NCBI GenBank assembly: GCA_039105265.1
Contig: JAPFFF010000002.1
Span: forward strand, 4,650,001-4,714,000
Reading direction: 5' to 3'
Length of the DNA stretch: 64,000 nt
Source: Tritrichomonas musculus
Lineage: Eukaryota > Parabasalia > Tritrichomonadida > Tritrichomonadidae
Positions 35,964 through 46,200 of this stretch are shown piece after piece (positions within the stretch are counted from its first letter, which is position 1; each line of letters opens with the position of its first letter). The translations under genes and the position numbers were made by a program. The notes under the pieces are model-generated. The model was not told the origin of the DNA, ran no database searches, and was given only the letters and a program-made list of their open reading frames with translations.

Positions 35964-38688
35964 ATACTGCAAGTATATTTTCACTTATAATACTAGTAAT
36001 AATTCCCACTGTCATTCTTCTTATTTTTGCAGTAATAGCAGTAGCACCAGCAAGAATCTTTAGTTTATTGTCATCATCTATGAAAACTTCATCTCCCACG
36101 CAATAGCAACTCGAGTCTGTAACACGCACAAGATAATCGCCGTGACTGGCAAACGTAATTGCGCTATTTTTAGCATCTATACTTGTACAAATTCCTACAT
36201 ACTCTTTCCATGTTCCTTGTGTTTTCACAGAACAAATACAGTCAGTGGTATCCTCTGTCGTGGAAACTTCCCAAATATCATTCTTTCTCTTGTACACGTT
36301 TCCAGTAAGATACACGGGAGCTCCAACTATGAAATCAGAAATAGAGTTTACAGAAGTTTCTATAGGAGCGTAGTGTGTAATAGTTGTACTGTTTGCTATT
36401 GTTCCTGTTATTGTTCCTGATACACGCAAATTACCACCAATATTTAAATTACTATATAATATAGTATTTGTATCTTGAAAACTTATTCTAGTAACATTTA
36501 AAAGTTGTCCAGCATCAACATTTATATTAAGCTGGCCACAACTTCCTTCTGTATTATATCTGTATGAGAATTCCGCACTTTTATCTTCATTTTCACCAAA
36601 AACTATATATTTACCCTTATTATTTTCATAACAACCATTAATAACAGTATTATACTGTGGGTGTATATTTATTGTACCTTCTATAGTTGAATTCCCAGTA
36701 GTTTTCACATATTTTTCATTTGCTGTGACTTCTGTAAGTAGAGGTTCGAAATTAATATTGTGTGGATTTTGAAGATAAGTTTTCCTATCAATTTTATCAT
36801 ATCTAAAGAAATCTTTATTAGAATCATCAGAAATTATAAAAGTACTGTGTGTAAGACCAAAACTAACTTCATTATAAGAAGAACCATAATTCACAATCTT
36901 TAAAGCTGGATCTCCATAATTTGATTCTAAAGACACATGTTTACTATTATCTGTGTTCGCTATCACGATAGAATTCTTTTCTGCATCATACGCAAACAAA
37001 TTATCTTTTGTTAGTTCTTCTACTAATTTTACAGTAGGCACAGCAACATCATTTGTGGTAGAACTTTCATCATACTGCTGTGAATTTACTACAGTTGGAA
37101 TATCTGTTTTGAGAGCATAAGGTTCTAGATCGACAGTAGGAATATCACTTTTTAGAGCACAATCACTATTTTGCACTTCTTCTAAATAATTTTCTGGAAT
37201 ATAACATTCTCTACCTTTATAAGTTGATTTCACTAATTTTACGTTAATACGGTACTCAAAAGCGTAAGAAATAAGATCATACATACTATCATGTATATAC
37301 AATATTTTTAGGTTACGGCAAGCTTCAAACATACCGGTACAAGACTGAGTCATGGCTGTTATGATTAAGTTTGAAATATCTATAACTTCTAAAACTGTAC
37401 AGGCCATAAATATACTTCCAATATTTACCACATTCCTCGAATAGAACATAGATAAATCAGCTTCCTTTAGTTTACGACATTCTATAAACATCCAATCGAA
37501 ATACTTACATAAATTATTACTATATCTCTTATCAAATTTTATAGTCTCTAGGTTATAACATTTATTTGCAAAATCTGAGCAAATTGTAACATTAGAAATA
37601 TCAAAGTTGGTAAGATCTATATGAATTACAGTTTTAGATAAATTTCCAAATCTATATAAAGAAGTTATATCTCTACCATTGAAATCAGTAGCAACAGAGA
37701 TACTTGCAGGACAATTTTTATTAAGCCGAATATTACTAAACTTAACAACCTTATCATTATAAACTATACTTGGAATAAACTTTGTTAACTTCGCTACTGT
37801 TTCTAGAGTTATGATTCTACTATTACTAACATCATAAGTATAATCACCATAAGTAAAAACATTTTCTGTCACAGTCTTTACAAATAATATTGTAGTTTCA
37901 CTATCAACATTACACTTGATATAGCCAACTTTGTCACTCTCATAAGCAACATAACCTGAAACATACTCAGCTGTATCTTCTATTTTTACATATACTTCTT
38001 TGTCATTCGCACTTATATTATGTGTGATAGGAAAAGGTGTAGAAGTTCCATCTTCAAACATAGCTTTTATAGCTAGAGTACACTCTTTTCTATTATATCT
38101 TTCATCTGCTGTGACTTCTGTAAGTAGAGGTTTCTGATCCTCAAGATTACAGGGATTTGCTAATAAAGTTTGTTTGTCATCTTTATCATAATGAAGAATA
38201 ATATTATCATTTATATCACTTATTAAAAACCCACAGGGTGTAGCTCCAAAACTAGCTTCATTATAAGAAGAATCATAATTTATAATCTTCAAAGCTGGAT
38301 TTCCATAATGTGATTCTAAAGATACACATTTATTATTATCTGTGTTTGTCATCACAATTTCATTTTTTCCAGTATCATACTTAAACAAATTATGTTTCGT
38401 CGTCAAATCTTCCACTAATTTTACAGTAGGAACAACGTTATCATTTGTAGTAGAACTTTCATCATACTGCTGTGAATTTACTACAGTTGGAATATCATCT
38501 TTTAGTCTATATTTTTCATCTGCAACAGCTGTAGTTAAGAGAGTTGTATCTTCATAAATAAGATCATTTTTCTTGCGATATTCATTTTCAAGTTCCTTAT
38601 TTGAAACATAATTCAGGATTTCTTTATTAAATTCTTCGGTCTTAAGAAACTCAAATAAGTCTGTAGAAAGTGCATATGGTTCCAACAT
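35953..38688 (-). CDS. Fibre-like protein with BspA/DUF285-like leucine-rich block (family B)
   Basis: The N-terminal 180 residues carry fibre repeats (YALSTDL, RLKDDIPTVV). A block at about 340-470 is made of repeats of the type IDLTNFDISNV..CSDFANKCYNLE, typical of DUF285/BspA-like leucine-rich repeats. Then come more fibre repeats (CALKSDIPTVDLEPYALKTDIP) and a long duplicated module (QQYDESSTTND...VPTVKLVE, present twice). The last 140 residues match the end of the family A fibre closely. BspA-like proteins are a large surface family in Trichomonas, so a cell-binding role is plausible. The gene probably carries about one break. Confidence 0.72.
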   Translation of the reverse strand: MLEPYALSTDLFEFLKTEEFNKEILNYVSNKELENEYRKKNDLIYEDTTLLTTAVADEKYRLKDDIPTVVNSQQYDESSTTNDNVVPTVKLVEDLTTKHNLFKYDTGKNEIVMTNTDNNKCVSLESHYGNPALKIINYDSSYNEASFGATPCGFLISDINDNIILHYDKDDKQTLLANPCNLEDQKPLLTEVTADERYNRKECTLAIKAMFEDGTSTPFPITHNISANDKEVYVKIEDTAEYVSGYVAYESDKVGYIKCNVDSETTILFVKTVTENVFTYGDYTYDVSNSRIITLETVAKLTKFIPSIVYNDKVVKFSNIRLNKNCPASISVATDFNGRDITSLYRFGNLSKTVIHIDLTNFDISNVTICSDFANKCYNLETIKFDKRYSNNLCKYFDWMFIECRKLKEADLSMFYSRNVVNIGSIFMACTVLEVIDISNLIITAMTQSCTGMFEACRNLKILYIHDSMYDLISYAFEYRINVKLVKSTYKGRECYIPENYLEEVQNSDCALKSDIPTVDLEPYALKTDIPTVVNSQQYDESSTTNDVAVPTVKLVEELTKDNLFAYDAEKNSIVIANTDNSKHVSLESNYGDPALKIVNYGSSYNEVSFGLTHSTFIISDDSNKDFFRYDKIDRKTYLQNPHNINFEPLLTEVTANEKYVKTTGNSTIEGTINIHPQYNTVINGCYENNKGKYIVFGENEDKSAEFSYRYNTEGSCGQLNINVDAGQLLNVTRISFQDTNTILYSNLNIGGNLRVSGTITGTIANSTTITHYAPIETSVNSISDFIVGAPVYLTGNVYKRKNDIWEVSTTEDTTDCICSVKTQGTWKEYVGICTSIDAKNSAITFASHGDYLVRVTDSSCYCVGDEVFIDDDNKLKILAGATAITAKIRRMTVGIITSIISENILAVFKS

Positions 38689-38840
38689 TTTTTTGATTTC
38701 CTCAACATTTATATTCGGACTTGAACTAACTCAACCTTGACACGAGTATTTTCTTATATATTCTATGATAAGCTCGTCTATAGTATTTACTTTCTTAATA
38801 CTGCCAGCCTGCTCTATTGTGAACATTTTGGACATAATAA

Positions 38841-39244
38841 ATGATGTTCGACATAGATGAAGAAATTATCAAGAGCCAAGTAAAAAATAAAGACTATAGA
38901 AATATGCTAGTGTTTATGTATGTAAACTGGACTAGTGTGACTGACACAAATAAAGAAATTATTCTTCGGAATATCATAGAAGTTGCCAACAATTCTAAAA
39001 ATTATGTAAAAGATGCCCAAGATAAACTACAAGAAATGTTGACTTTTTACAAAACTAGACCTAAAGGGAGTCAACGCCAGAAAGCTGATTTAGCAAAAAT
39101 ATTAGAGTCAAAAGCAAAATATTTTCAAGATATATCTTCATATGTGAAACCTACATCATATGTAAAACTTAATATTCCTAACAAAACCAAACAAAAGAAA
39201 TCCGCACCTCCACCCCTAATTAATATTGTTGATGAGAATCTGCG
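38841..39244 (+). pseudogene. Large Polinton protein gene of B, first part, interrupted by A2
   Basis: It holds the same place as the large-protein gene of family A: divergent from the fibre gene. The sequence has little likeness to the family A N-terminus, but composition (charged, helical, then proline/lysine-rich) is similar. A2 is inserted after the AGGGAC at 39245-39250. Confidence 0.65.
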
Positions 39245-39250
39245 AGGGAC
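39245..39250. repeat. Target-site duplication of A2, left copy (AGGGAC)
   Basis: Identical to 61913-61918. A 6-bp duplication is the rule for Polintons. Confidence 0.9.
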
Positions 39251-39471
39251 AGTAGTGATAGTGGACCGTCTGGTTGGGGGATATAAAATGACCCCCTTGT
39301 CATAGGGTTTACAGACCCCAAACCTCAGCCCCATGACTCAAAAAATCGCCACTTTTTCAAAATTAGCCCTCGAAACTTTCACAAAATGGCATAGACAAAT
39401 TTTGAATAAATTGACAAACTCCCAAAAATAACATCTCTTTAAATGGTGGGAGTTTTTTATCCTCCCATAAA

Positions 39472-39822
39472 ATGACAAACTATTATCAACACATTAATGA
39501 CTTTGAAGATATTGTTCCAATTGATAATGTAATGCCTGCTGATGTTAAACAATTGATATCACATTGCAATCACACTTTTCATAAAAGGTTTTATTTCTTC
39601 AGTCCTTCAACAAAGAAATTTTATCGATATTATCCTGATGAACAACAATCAAAAGAATTACCAAGCAGATTTAAAACCAATAGCATATCACCAGCTTATC
39701 GTTTAACTCCTGACATTTCATTCAAATCAGGAAAGAAAATCAAAGATGATATAATTATTAGCAAACATTTCATTAAAAGAATTGAACAAATGAATTCATT
39801 AACGATACCATCATGTCATTAG
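39472..39822 (+). CDS. TIR-borne small protein (116 residues), A2 left copy
   Basis: Encodes the same protein as 19130-19480 and 61341-61691. Read inward from the terminus and bracketed by the 93-bp repeats. Function not recognised. Confidence 0.6.
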   Translation: MTNYYQHINDFEDIVPIDNVMPADVKQLISHCNHTFHKRFYFFSPSTKKFYRYYPDEQQSKELPSRFKTNSISPAYRLTPDISFKSGKKIKDDIIISKHFIKRIEQMNSLTIPSCH

Positions 39823-39997
39823 GGGATTAAAAAATGACCCCTCAAACCAGGCTTTACAGACCCCAAACATCGGCGCCATGACTCAAAAAATCGCCACTTT
39901 TTCAAAATTAGCCTCTCATTTCATTCAAAAATCGGGTAGACACTTTGAATCTTCATCTTTGAATCTTCATCTTTGAACTTGTTTAGTAGTATATATC

Positions 39998-40038
39998 AGT
40001 CGGTTTCCGTCGAGCTAAAGCCCGCCGTCAACACGACT
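39998..40038 (-). ncRNA. Candidate structured RNA hairpin, A2 left TIR
   Basis: Identical to 18913-18953; the promoter-like motif lies on its inner side and the hairpin reads toward the element end. Confidence 0.5.
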
Positions 40039-40197
40039 AATGAACAAAAATAATATGAACTCATTTAATGATTACCATCAATTGATGTTTCATTTATTAG
40101 ACAGTTCATTTAATTCATTCTCAAGTTGATGAACTTTATTTTTGAGGCTGTTGATGTCTTCAATGACGTTTTTATTTTTTAATTTCATGATAAAGAC

Positions 40198-40656
40198 ATG
40201 ACAACACCAAAGGTTTATGATTACATCAATTCACTTATTGATATGTTGGATGAATCAGAGAAGTTCAAACAATGTGATTTCTCAATTCTGTGTGATAGAT
40301 ATCCAATACCTTGTGGAAAGGCTGCATATAAAGCTAAAGTGTTGTACATATCATTGAAGAACAAAGAGAATGAATTCAAACGATTCTATCACGACAAGAT
40401 AGTCGACCTCGGGCTCGAATATATAACACTTACATCAAATGTTAGAAGAAGGATATCAACAACGTCAATTGAGTTCTTCGTTGAAGGTTCAAGTGAAGAA
40501 CAATCATTTAAAGAATATAAGTATTATAATTACAGTATCAGAAAGGCAACAGATAAGAAAACAAAGGAATTGATTGAACAAATGAGACAAAAATATAATA
40601 TCAATACACCACAGCTGTTTGTTGGTGTTCAACAACAAATTGTATTAGATGAATGA
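40198..40656 (+). CDS. Conserved protein paired with the ATPase (152 residues), A2
   Basis: Same protein as 18295-18753. It is the first gene inside the left TIR and convergent with the ATPase gene, 12 bases overlapping. Unassigned. Confidence 0.7.
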   Translation: MTTPKVYDYINSLIDMLDESEKFKQCDFSILCDRYPIPCGKAAYKAKVLYISLKNKENEFKRFYHDKIVDLGLEYITLTSNVRRRISTTSIEFFVEGSSEEQSFKEYKYYNYSIRKATDKKTKELIEQMRQKYNINTPQLFVGVQQQIVLDE

Positions 40657-41559
40657 AAGGTTATTAGTTCGAACATTGATTAAAACGAATTGATGTGCTT
40701 TCATTGTTCTGTATCGATTCCATAGCTCTTCGAAATCTATTGGAAATGGAACTTGTTGATATATGTAGCCGAGTTTCTGTCGTGAATAACCACTAAAGAT
40801 GAAGAATGATGTTGCATTATTTTTCCATTCTGTTGTTAAAGCTTTGAAGAACTGAATGTTAACGAATATGATTAGATTCTTGTGTCGAAGCTGACTAATG
40901 GTATTGATAAAATAGGATGATTTAATTAGTTTCGATTTCAAGAAGTCTTCACAAAGAATGATAGTATTTAGCGGTTTATTTGGTTGACCTAGTTTATTGA
41001 TATGAAGAAACTCAAACATATCGTTTAACTTCTTTTCATCGATTACTATTTTTGGTGTTGATGAATATTTGTTATACAATTCTTTATATAAATCAAGTTG
41101 TTTAAGATATTCTTCAGCATTGCTGTCAGCAACAGTTTTTATTGGTAGCTGTATCAATTCGCGTTGGCTTTCGAATGTAGCATCGTTAATTGTTCCGTTT
41201 CGTGATACATAAACAATTAAATGAAAGCCAGCGTTCTTCATTCGAGACATTTGAATAACATCTCGTAGCATTATATGACTCTTTCCTTTACCTTGCTGAC
41301 CAACGAGTATGTTCAATGAATTGTAATATGAATAAATACCGTTTGCGATTGGTCTGATTGATTCGTTTTTTATTTTTGATTCATTGCGTTGATAAGCTTT
41401 ATTCATCTCATCATCAATATTAAATGTCTTTTCATTAACAGTTGGCTTGAATGATTCATATTCAAATGCAAAACTCATTTGGTCATCATCATAATCAGAG
41501 CTATTAGAAAATAAAACCTCTTTATAATTAAACTGAGTGGGTTTCATGAAACCTTTCAT
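40645..41559 (-). CDS. A32-like DNA-packaging ATPase (304 residues), A2
   Basis: Same protein as 17392-18306: Walker A GQQGKGKS at 87-94, Walker B ending in ED at 204-205. In A2 it sits about 16 kb from the major capsid gene, at the opposite end of the element. Confidence 0.88.
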   Translation of the reverse strand: MKGFMKPTQFNYKEVLFSNSSDYDDDQMSFAFEYESFKPTVNEKTFNIDDEMNKAYQRNESKIKNESIRPIANGIYSYYNSLNILVGQQGKGKSHIMLRDVIQMSRMKNAGFHLIVYVSRNGTINDATFESQRELIQLPIKTVADSNAEEYLKQLDLYKELYNKYSSTPKIVIDEKKLNDMFEFLHINKLGQPNKPLNTIILCEDFLKSKLIKSSYFINTISQLRHKNLIIFVNIQFFKALTTEWKNNATSFFIFSGYSRQKLGYIYQQVPFPIDFEELWNRYRTMKAHQFVLINVRTNNLSFI

Positions 41560-41583
41560 TTCTTTAGTTTTCGTTAAAGCTCT

Positions 41584-41715
41584 TCATGAATACATTTTTG
41601 TTCTTATCTCTTCACTGAGTTCTGGTTCTTTGTCAGGCATCATTAAAGATACTTCAACAAGCTTCACTAAAAATAAACCTGTTAATAATGAAACAACTAA
41701 TATTTCATATATCAT
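41584..41715 (-). CDS. Small membrane protein candidate (43 residues), A2
   Basis: Mirror of 17236-17367, unchanged. One N-terminal membrane helix and a charged tail. It lies between the 191-residue gene and the ATPase gene, all read leftward. Confidence 0.4.
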   Translation of the reverse strand: MIYEILVVSLLTGLFLVKLVEVSLMMPDKEPELSEEIRTKMYS

Positions 41716-41725
41716 TTATTAGTTT

Positions 41726-42301
41726 TTAAATACATGTTTTTAATGAAATGTTGTGTCTAATGAGTTCGGTATAAATGCTATTATATTTGTATTTCAAGTC
41801 ATTTGATTCATTATTTTTGTACACCAAAATCCTATCAATCAAAAGATATTTGGAACGAGAAACACAACCATTACACGCACAATCATCATTAACAATCAAT
41901 TCAACTTTATCAGCTTGTGTTAGTAATTTGATGAGTTCCATTAATGTATTTGAATGACAAATCAATAAATCATTGACTTTTATTGGATTTGTTTCATAGA
42001 TTGATAACAATATCTCAAGGAATTTGTTTTTGGTTTCAAGTTCTGTTATATCAGCTCCAATATCACTTATACCCCTTTCTAGGGAAACGTTGTTTGTTGG
42101 ATGCTGTGATTGATATACTCCACTCATCTGAGGTATAGTAAAATTTGTGGCTTGAGATGATTGTGGTAATGGTTGAACTGATGGATATTCAACTGGTTGT
42201 GGTTGCTTTGGTTTGATGTTTATATTAATACTGGTTGATTGTTCCTGCTTAACTGATGCATCGTTCTCACTGGAAAGAATACGTGCACGGTTTAAAGACA
42301 T
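41726..42301 (-). CDS. Unassigned protein with disordered N-terminus (191 residues), A2
   Basis: Same protein as 16650-17225, including the DDCACNGC cysteine cluster. Not recognised. Confidence 0.6.
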   Translation of the reverse strand: MSLNRARILSSENDASVKQEQSTSININIKPKQPQPVEYPSVQPLPQSSQATNFTIPQMSGVYQSQHPTNNVSLERGISDIGADITELETKNKFLEILLSIYETNPIKVNDLLICHSNTLMELIKLLTQADKVELIVNDDCACNGCVSRSKYLLIDRILVYKNNESNDLKYKYNSIYTELIRHNISLKTCI

Positions 42302-42349
42302 TTGAATAAAAATAAAACAACATCAATGATGAGTCATTCAATGATTCAT

Positions 42350-42595
42350 TTACAAAGTCATCTGTTCAGCTGATTTGATACGTTCATCAATAGCTCTTAA
42401 TTGTATTTTAATCGATTCAATATCATTAAATAGTTGTTTATATATCGACAATATGTGAATCATCTTATCAAACTTTCCGTTTAATGCATCATCTTCAGAA
42501 TTCATGCATTCATTGAATATCTTATCCTTTACCCTTCTAAACTGAGCGTGTAAAGCTGAAGAATCACAACTCAAACCATTAAGTGCACTATTCAT
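42350..42595 (-). CDS. Small helical protein (81 residues), A2
   Basis: Same protein as 16356-16601. It is part of the leftward run that starts beside the polymerase gene. Confidence 0.55.
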   Translation of the reverse strand: MNSALNGLSCDSSALHAQFRRVKDKIFNECMNSEDDALNGKFDKMIHILSIYKQLFNDIESIKIQLRAIDERIKSAEQMTL

Positions 42596-42632
42596 TTAAA
42601 CCAAAAATAAAACTTCAAAAGATTCAATGAAT

Positions 42633-43139
42633 TCAAATCAATTGTGGTCTTCTTTGATTGTTATTGTTATTATTGTTATTGTTATCATTGTCATCATTGT
42701 CATGAGTCTGTTGCCTTTTCAATGTGAGAATCTTGTTAACCATGTACGTTGATATATCTATGTTTAAATGCTTTTTGATTAATAGTTTTGTGTATGATGC
42801 TTGTTTATGTGCTGGCAACTTATTAATTTCATTCATTCGTTCTTCATCAAGGAACTGCATGACTAATTCACGGTCATGAGCGTTTAAGAACTTTGATGAA
42901 TTGAATAAGGAGCGCTTTGGTTTATCACTTTTTGGTGTTATATCATTCAATAAACTATTTTGTTCAGAGAAATGGGGTAGATTTTCATCATCTGATGATG
43001 AATCATTATTGTCATTGTCAAATGAAACGTTATTCACAAGGTTCCTGAAAGCTTCATTATCATCTGATTTAGCAATCAATATCGTTAACAAATGACGGAT
43101 TGCATCAACATGTTTCAATATCTCTATTAATTCTGTCAT
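42633..43139 (-). CDS. Small conserved helical protein (168 residues), A2
   Basis: Same protein as 15812-16318, start placed at 43139 by homology. Divergent from the polymerase gene with under 90 bases between starts, so the two may share control elements. Confidence 0.7.
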   Translation of the reverse strand: MTELIEILKHVDAIRHLLTILIAKSDDNEAFRNLVNNVSFDNDNNDSSSDDENLPHFSEQNSLLNDITPKSDKPKRSLFNSSKFLNAHDRELVMQFLDEERMNEINKLPAHKQASYTKLLIKKHLNIDISTYMVNKILTLKRQQTHDNDDNDNNNNNNNNNQRRPQLI

Positions 43140-43226
43140 TTCAATGAAATAAAAAACCTGAATTATTTTTTTTTGATTTAACATTTTTCAAATTTCAAAT
43201 AATTTGATTTTTTAATTATATCATAA

Positions 43227-46200
43227 ATGAGTTCTCGTTATTACTATCAAAAAGATACCAAATCATTTGTTATTGAACAAATCAGGTATATCAATAATGA
43301 ACTTCAATTAAAACCTCGCTTATCAACATCTAAACCTAGTGATTATGATGTTAAACACTTCAAATCAATCTTAGAAAACTATCTAACTTCATTCGGTTTT
43401 AGAGAACATGAAGGTGATAGAATCAATGATACAACAATATTAGCTTTCGTCAATAGAATGAAGAAAGAAGCAGAAGAACAAGAAGAAGAGGAGGAAGAGG
43501 AACAATTTGAAGAAGAAGAACAAGATGATGAACAAAAACTAAAACAAAAACAAATCGAGGACAACATTAAAATTGCTCATGATGCACTCAACAAAGCCCT
43601 TCAATTAATTAAATCTGAAAATATATTATTGAGACCATTACCACCAAAGACAAACAAACAACCTCAACGATATGAAGATATTCGATTCAACAATGAAAAT
43701 GCTGAATTAATTGAATACATCAAAAAGTTTGGCTATAAAGGTGTTCATTCAAAACATGATTCATATTTCATAATCAATGAACCTGAAAACTTTGATGAAG
43801 CCGTCGAAGCATGCAGTCATTTCATTGACCAATTCCCAAATGATAGTGAAAAGGTTGAACGATTAGATGAAGACAGTAAAGAACCAATCAAAATATATTA
43901 CAAAAACGGAGTTTCATCAATTGAAGACATCAATGAATATTTAACTGAGACAGTGTTTAAACAAGAAGTGAAACCGTTCAAAATATATTTTCAATTGACA
44001 GGCATATTTGAGATACCGCCCAAGAATGAAAACGAAAGATATACGTATGAAGCAAGTGAAATCAAATGGAAGAACTATAAATCATCAATTCCGATAATAG
44101 TTAGAGAGAGTAAAGATGTTGACAAAGTTAAACTGTATGTTGAATCAAAAATACATGAATATGAAACCACTACTTCAAACATCAAATTATGTATCGTTTG
44201 GTCTGTTTCGTTTACAATCTCACGAGTTGTTAAGATAACAGGAAAGATTGATGAAGTTTCAGAATTGTTTGGCAAAAATAAATATATCATTATTGATAAC
44301 GTTGATGATTGTTTGTGTTGGTATCGTTTCCTTGCTTGTTGTTTGAATAAGCAACTTATCGAAACACGAACATTTAAAATCTCTGACAGAACAGCAGCAG
44401 CAAAGAAAATATTATGTGATGAACACGGTTTGAGTTATACAAAGAAGCCTTCAAAAGCAGCAAAACAATTAATCAACACCTTCAAAGGAATCACAATTGA
44501 AGAAATGAAAGAATCAGCGAAGAATCATAACATCAATGTCAACATTTATGAATACAACCAAACTGAAACAGATAAAAAAGGCTTTTTCGATTTACAAGAC
44601 CAATGGCATAACACAGACGAATCAAACAAAACGTTTTCAGCTCTCTTGTATTCAAAGGATAAGATAATTCACATAATGTACATCATCAATGCTGAAGCAT
44701 TAACAAATATTCATATTTGTCCTCATTGTGGTTCATACATTCACAAAGGTCATGAACATATGGATAGATTCAACAGACATGTAGATAAATGTGAGAAGCT
44801 AGGAGGCAAATTCAAAAAGGATTTCATACCTTCACGAGAAGCTTTACCATATTGTCCACACATTTTAAACAATCCTGTTTATTTGTATTGTCTTTCATAT
44901 GAACTTGAATGGAAGCCAACAATTCATTATATCACTTATGATTTTGAAACAATGGAACAAAAGATTGAAAAGAAAGTCAGTGATAAATCAGTTATCAATT
45001 CTCGATTGATTCCTTTGAGTGTTTCATCATGTGTGAAGCTTGATAAAGGATTGATAACAAAGAACTTTGATATACGAACAAATGACTTCATTGCCAAATG
45101 GATTGACTGGTTATTTGTTGCTGGCTGTGATGTGTATGCTGATAAGTTGAATCATTTGAAATCATTCATCAAAGATAAATCGGAAGAAGAACTCAATAAA
45201 ATAGATACATCATTGAAAACAATAACAGTATTCGGTTTTAATTCATCACGATTTGATTCAAACTTATTCAAAGAGCAATTGATTAAAAATCATTGGTCTA
45301 TCGATAGCGGAATGATTGGAACAGCTACATCATTGAAACAATTTATATTGAAATCATCAAAGTATCCTATTCGATTACGATTCATTGACGCACAAGCATT
45401 TGTTGCTGGAGGAACACTCAAACAGTTTGGAATCGATTTTGGCGGTATATCTAACAGTTCGAAAGGTGTCTTTCCTTATGAAGCAATCAACAGTGATAAT
45501 TATAATGAAGTGTTATCAAAGAGTGAACCGTTCAAATATGAAGACTTCTACAGTTATCTCAATCAAAAGAATCCATTAACAAAAGCTGATTATGAAGAGT
45601 ATTTGATTGATTCAAAGAGGTTTGCAACACGTTGGGATTATTTGTTATCATACAATGACAATGATGTTGAAATGATGATTAAACCGATTGACAACCTTAT
45701 TCAAATGAATGCTGAATATAAAGTTGATTTGATTAGCAATCTTTCATTGTCAAAGAACGCATCATGTATCAAATATGCTCTTGCTTACAAAGATTTTAAT
45801 CCGAAGAACGACTATGAAATCATCAACAAGATGAATACATTTAAACCAACAATGAAATGGTGGTTAAATAAATGTGATAATTATCGAAAGCAAGACATGA
45901 AACATAATTTTTGCTCGCAAAAAGGCGATTCATCGCTTCAATCAAATCAAAATCAACGAGATATTTCAAAATGTGTTAGTGAAAAGGATTTCGAAGCATT
46001 CATGAAATTGTATGAATCAAATGAAACAGGTAAATGTCATTTATGTGGTGAACACTTTACTTACAACAACAAACCGACACTTGACAGAATAGATAACAAC
46101 AAAGGACATCAGATTGATAACTGTTTACTTGCTTGTGCTGAATGTAATCGTTTAAGACAAAGAGATGATGACAAGATAACAAGAACCAAAATACAATTGA

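Larger units (their letters stand above)
30151..39250. mobile_element. Polinton family B, left part (interrupted by A2)
   Basis: The terminus AGTAGTAATGATATG at 30151 lies in the proline-rich gene of C; preceding bases CACCTC are the likely target duplication. It holds polymerase B, a small helical protein, a fibre-like protein and the start of the large-protein gene. A2 is inserted at 39251, and B resumes at 61913. B is the most AT-rich of the families. Apart from the insertions about one break is apparent. Its other end is outside the window. Confidence 0.82.
39251..40161. repeat. Left terminal inverted repeat of A2 (911 bp)
   Basis: Inverted copy of 61001-61912, differing at very few positions. 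It carries the 116-residue gene, two copies of the 93-bp subterminal repeat, the hairpin block and 72 bases from the end of the 75-residue gene. Confidence 0.9.
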
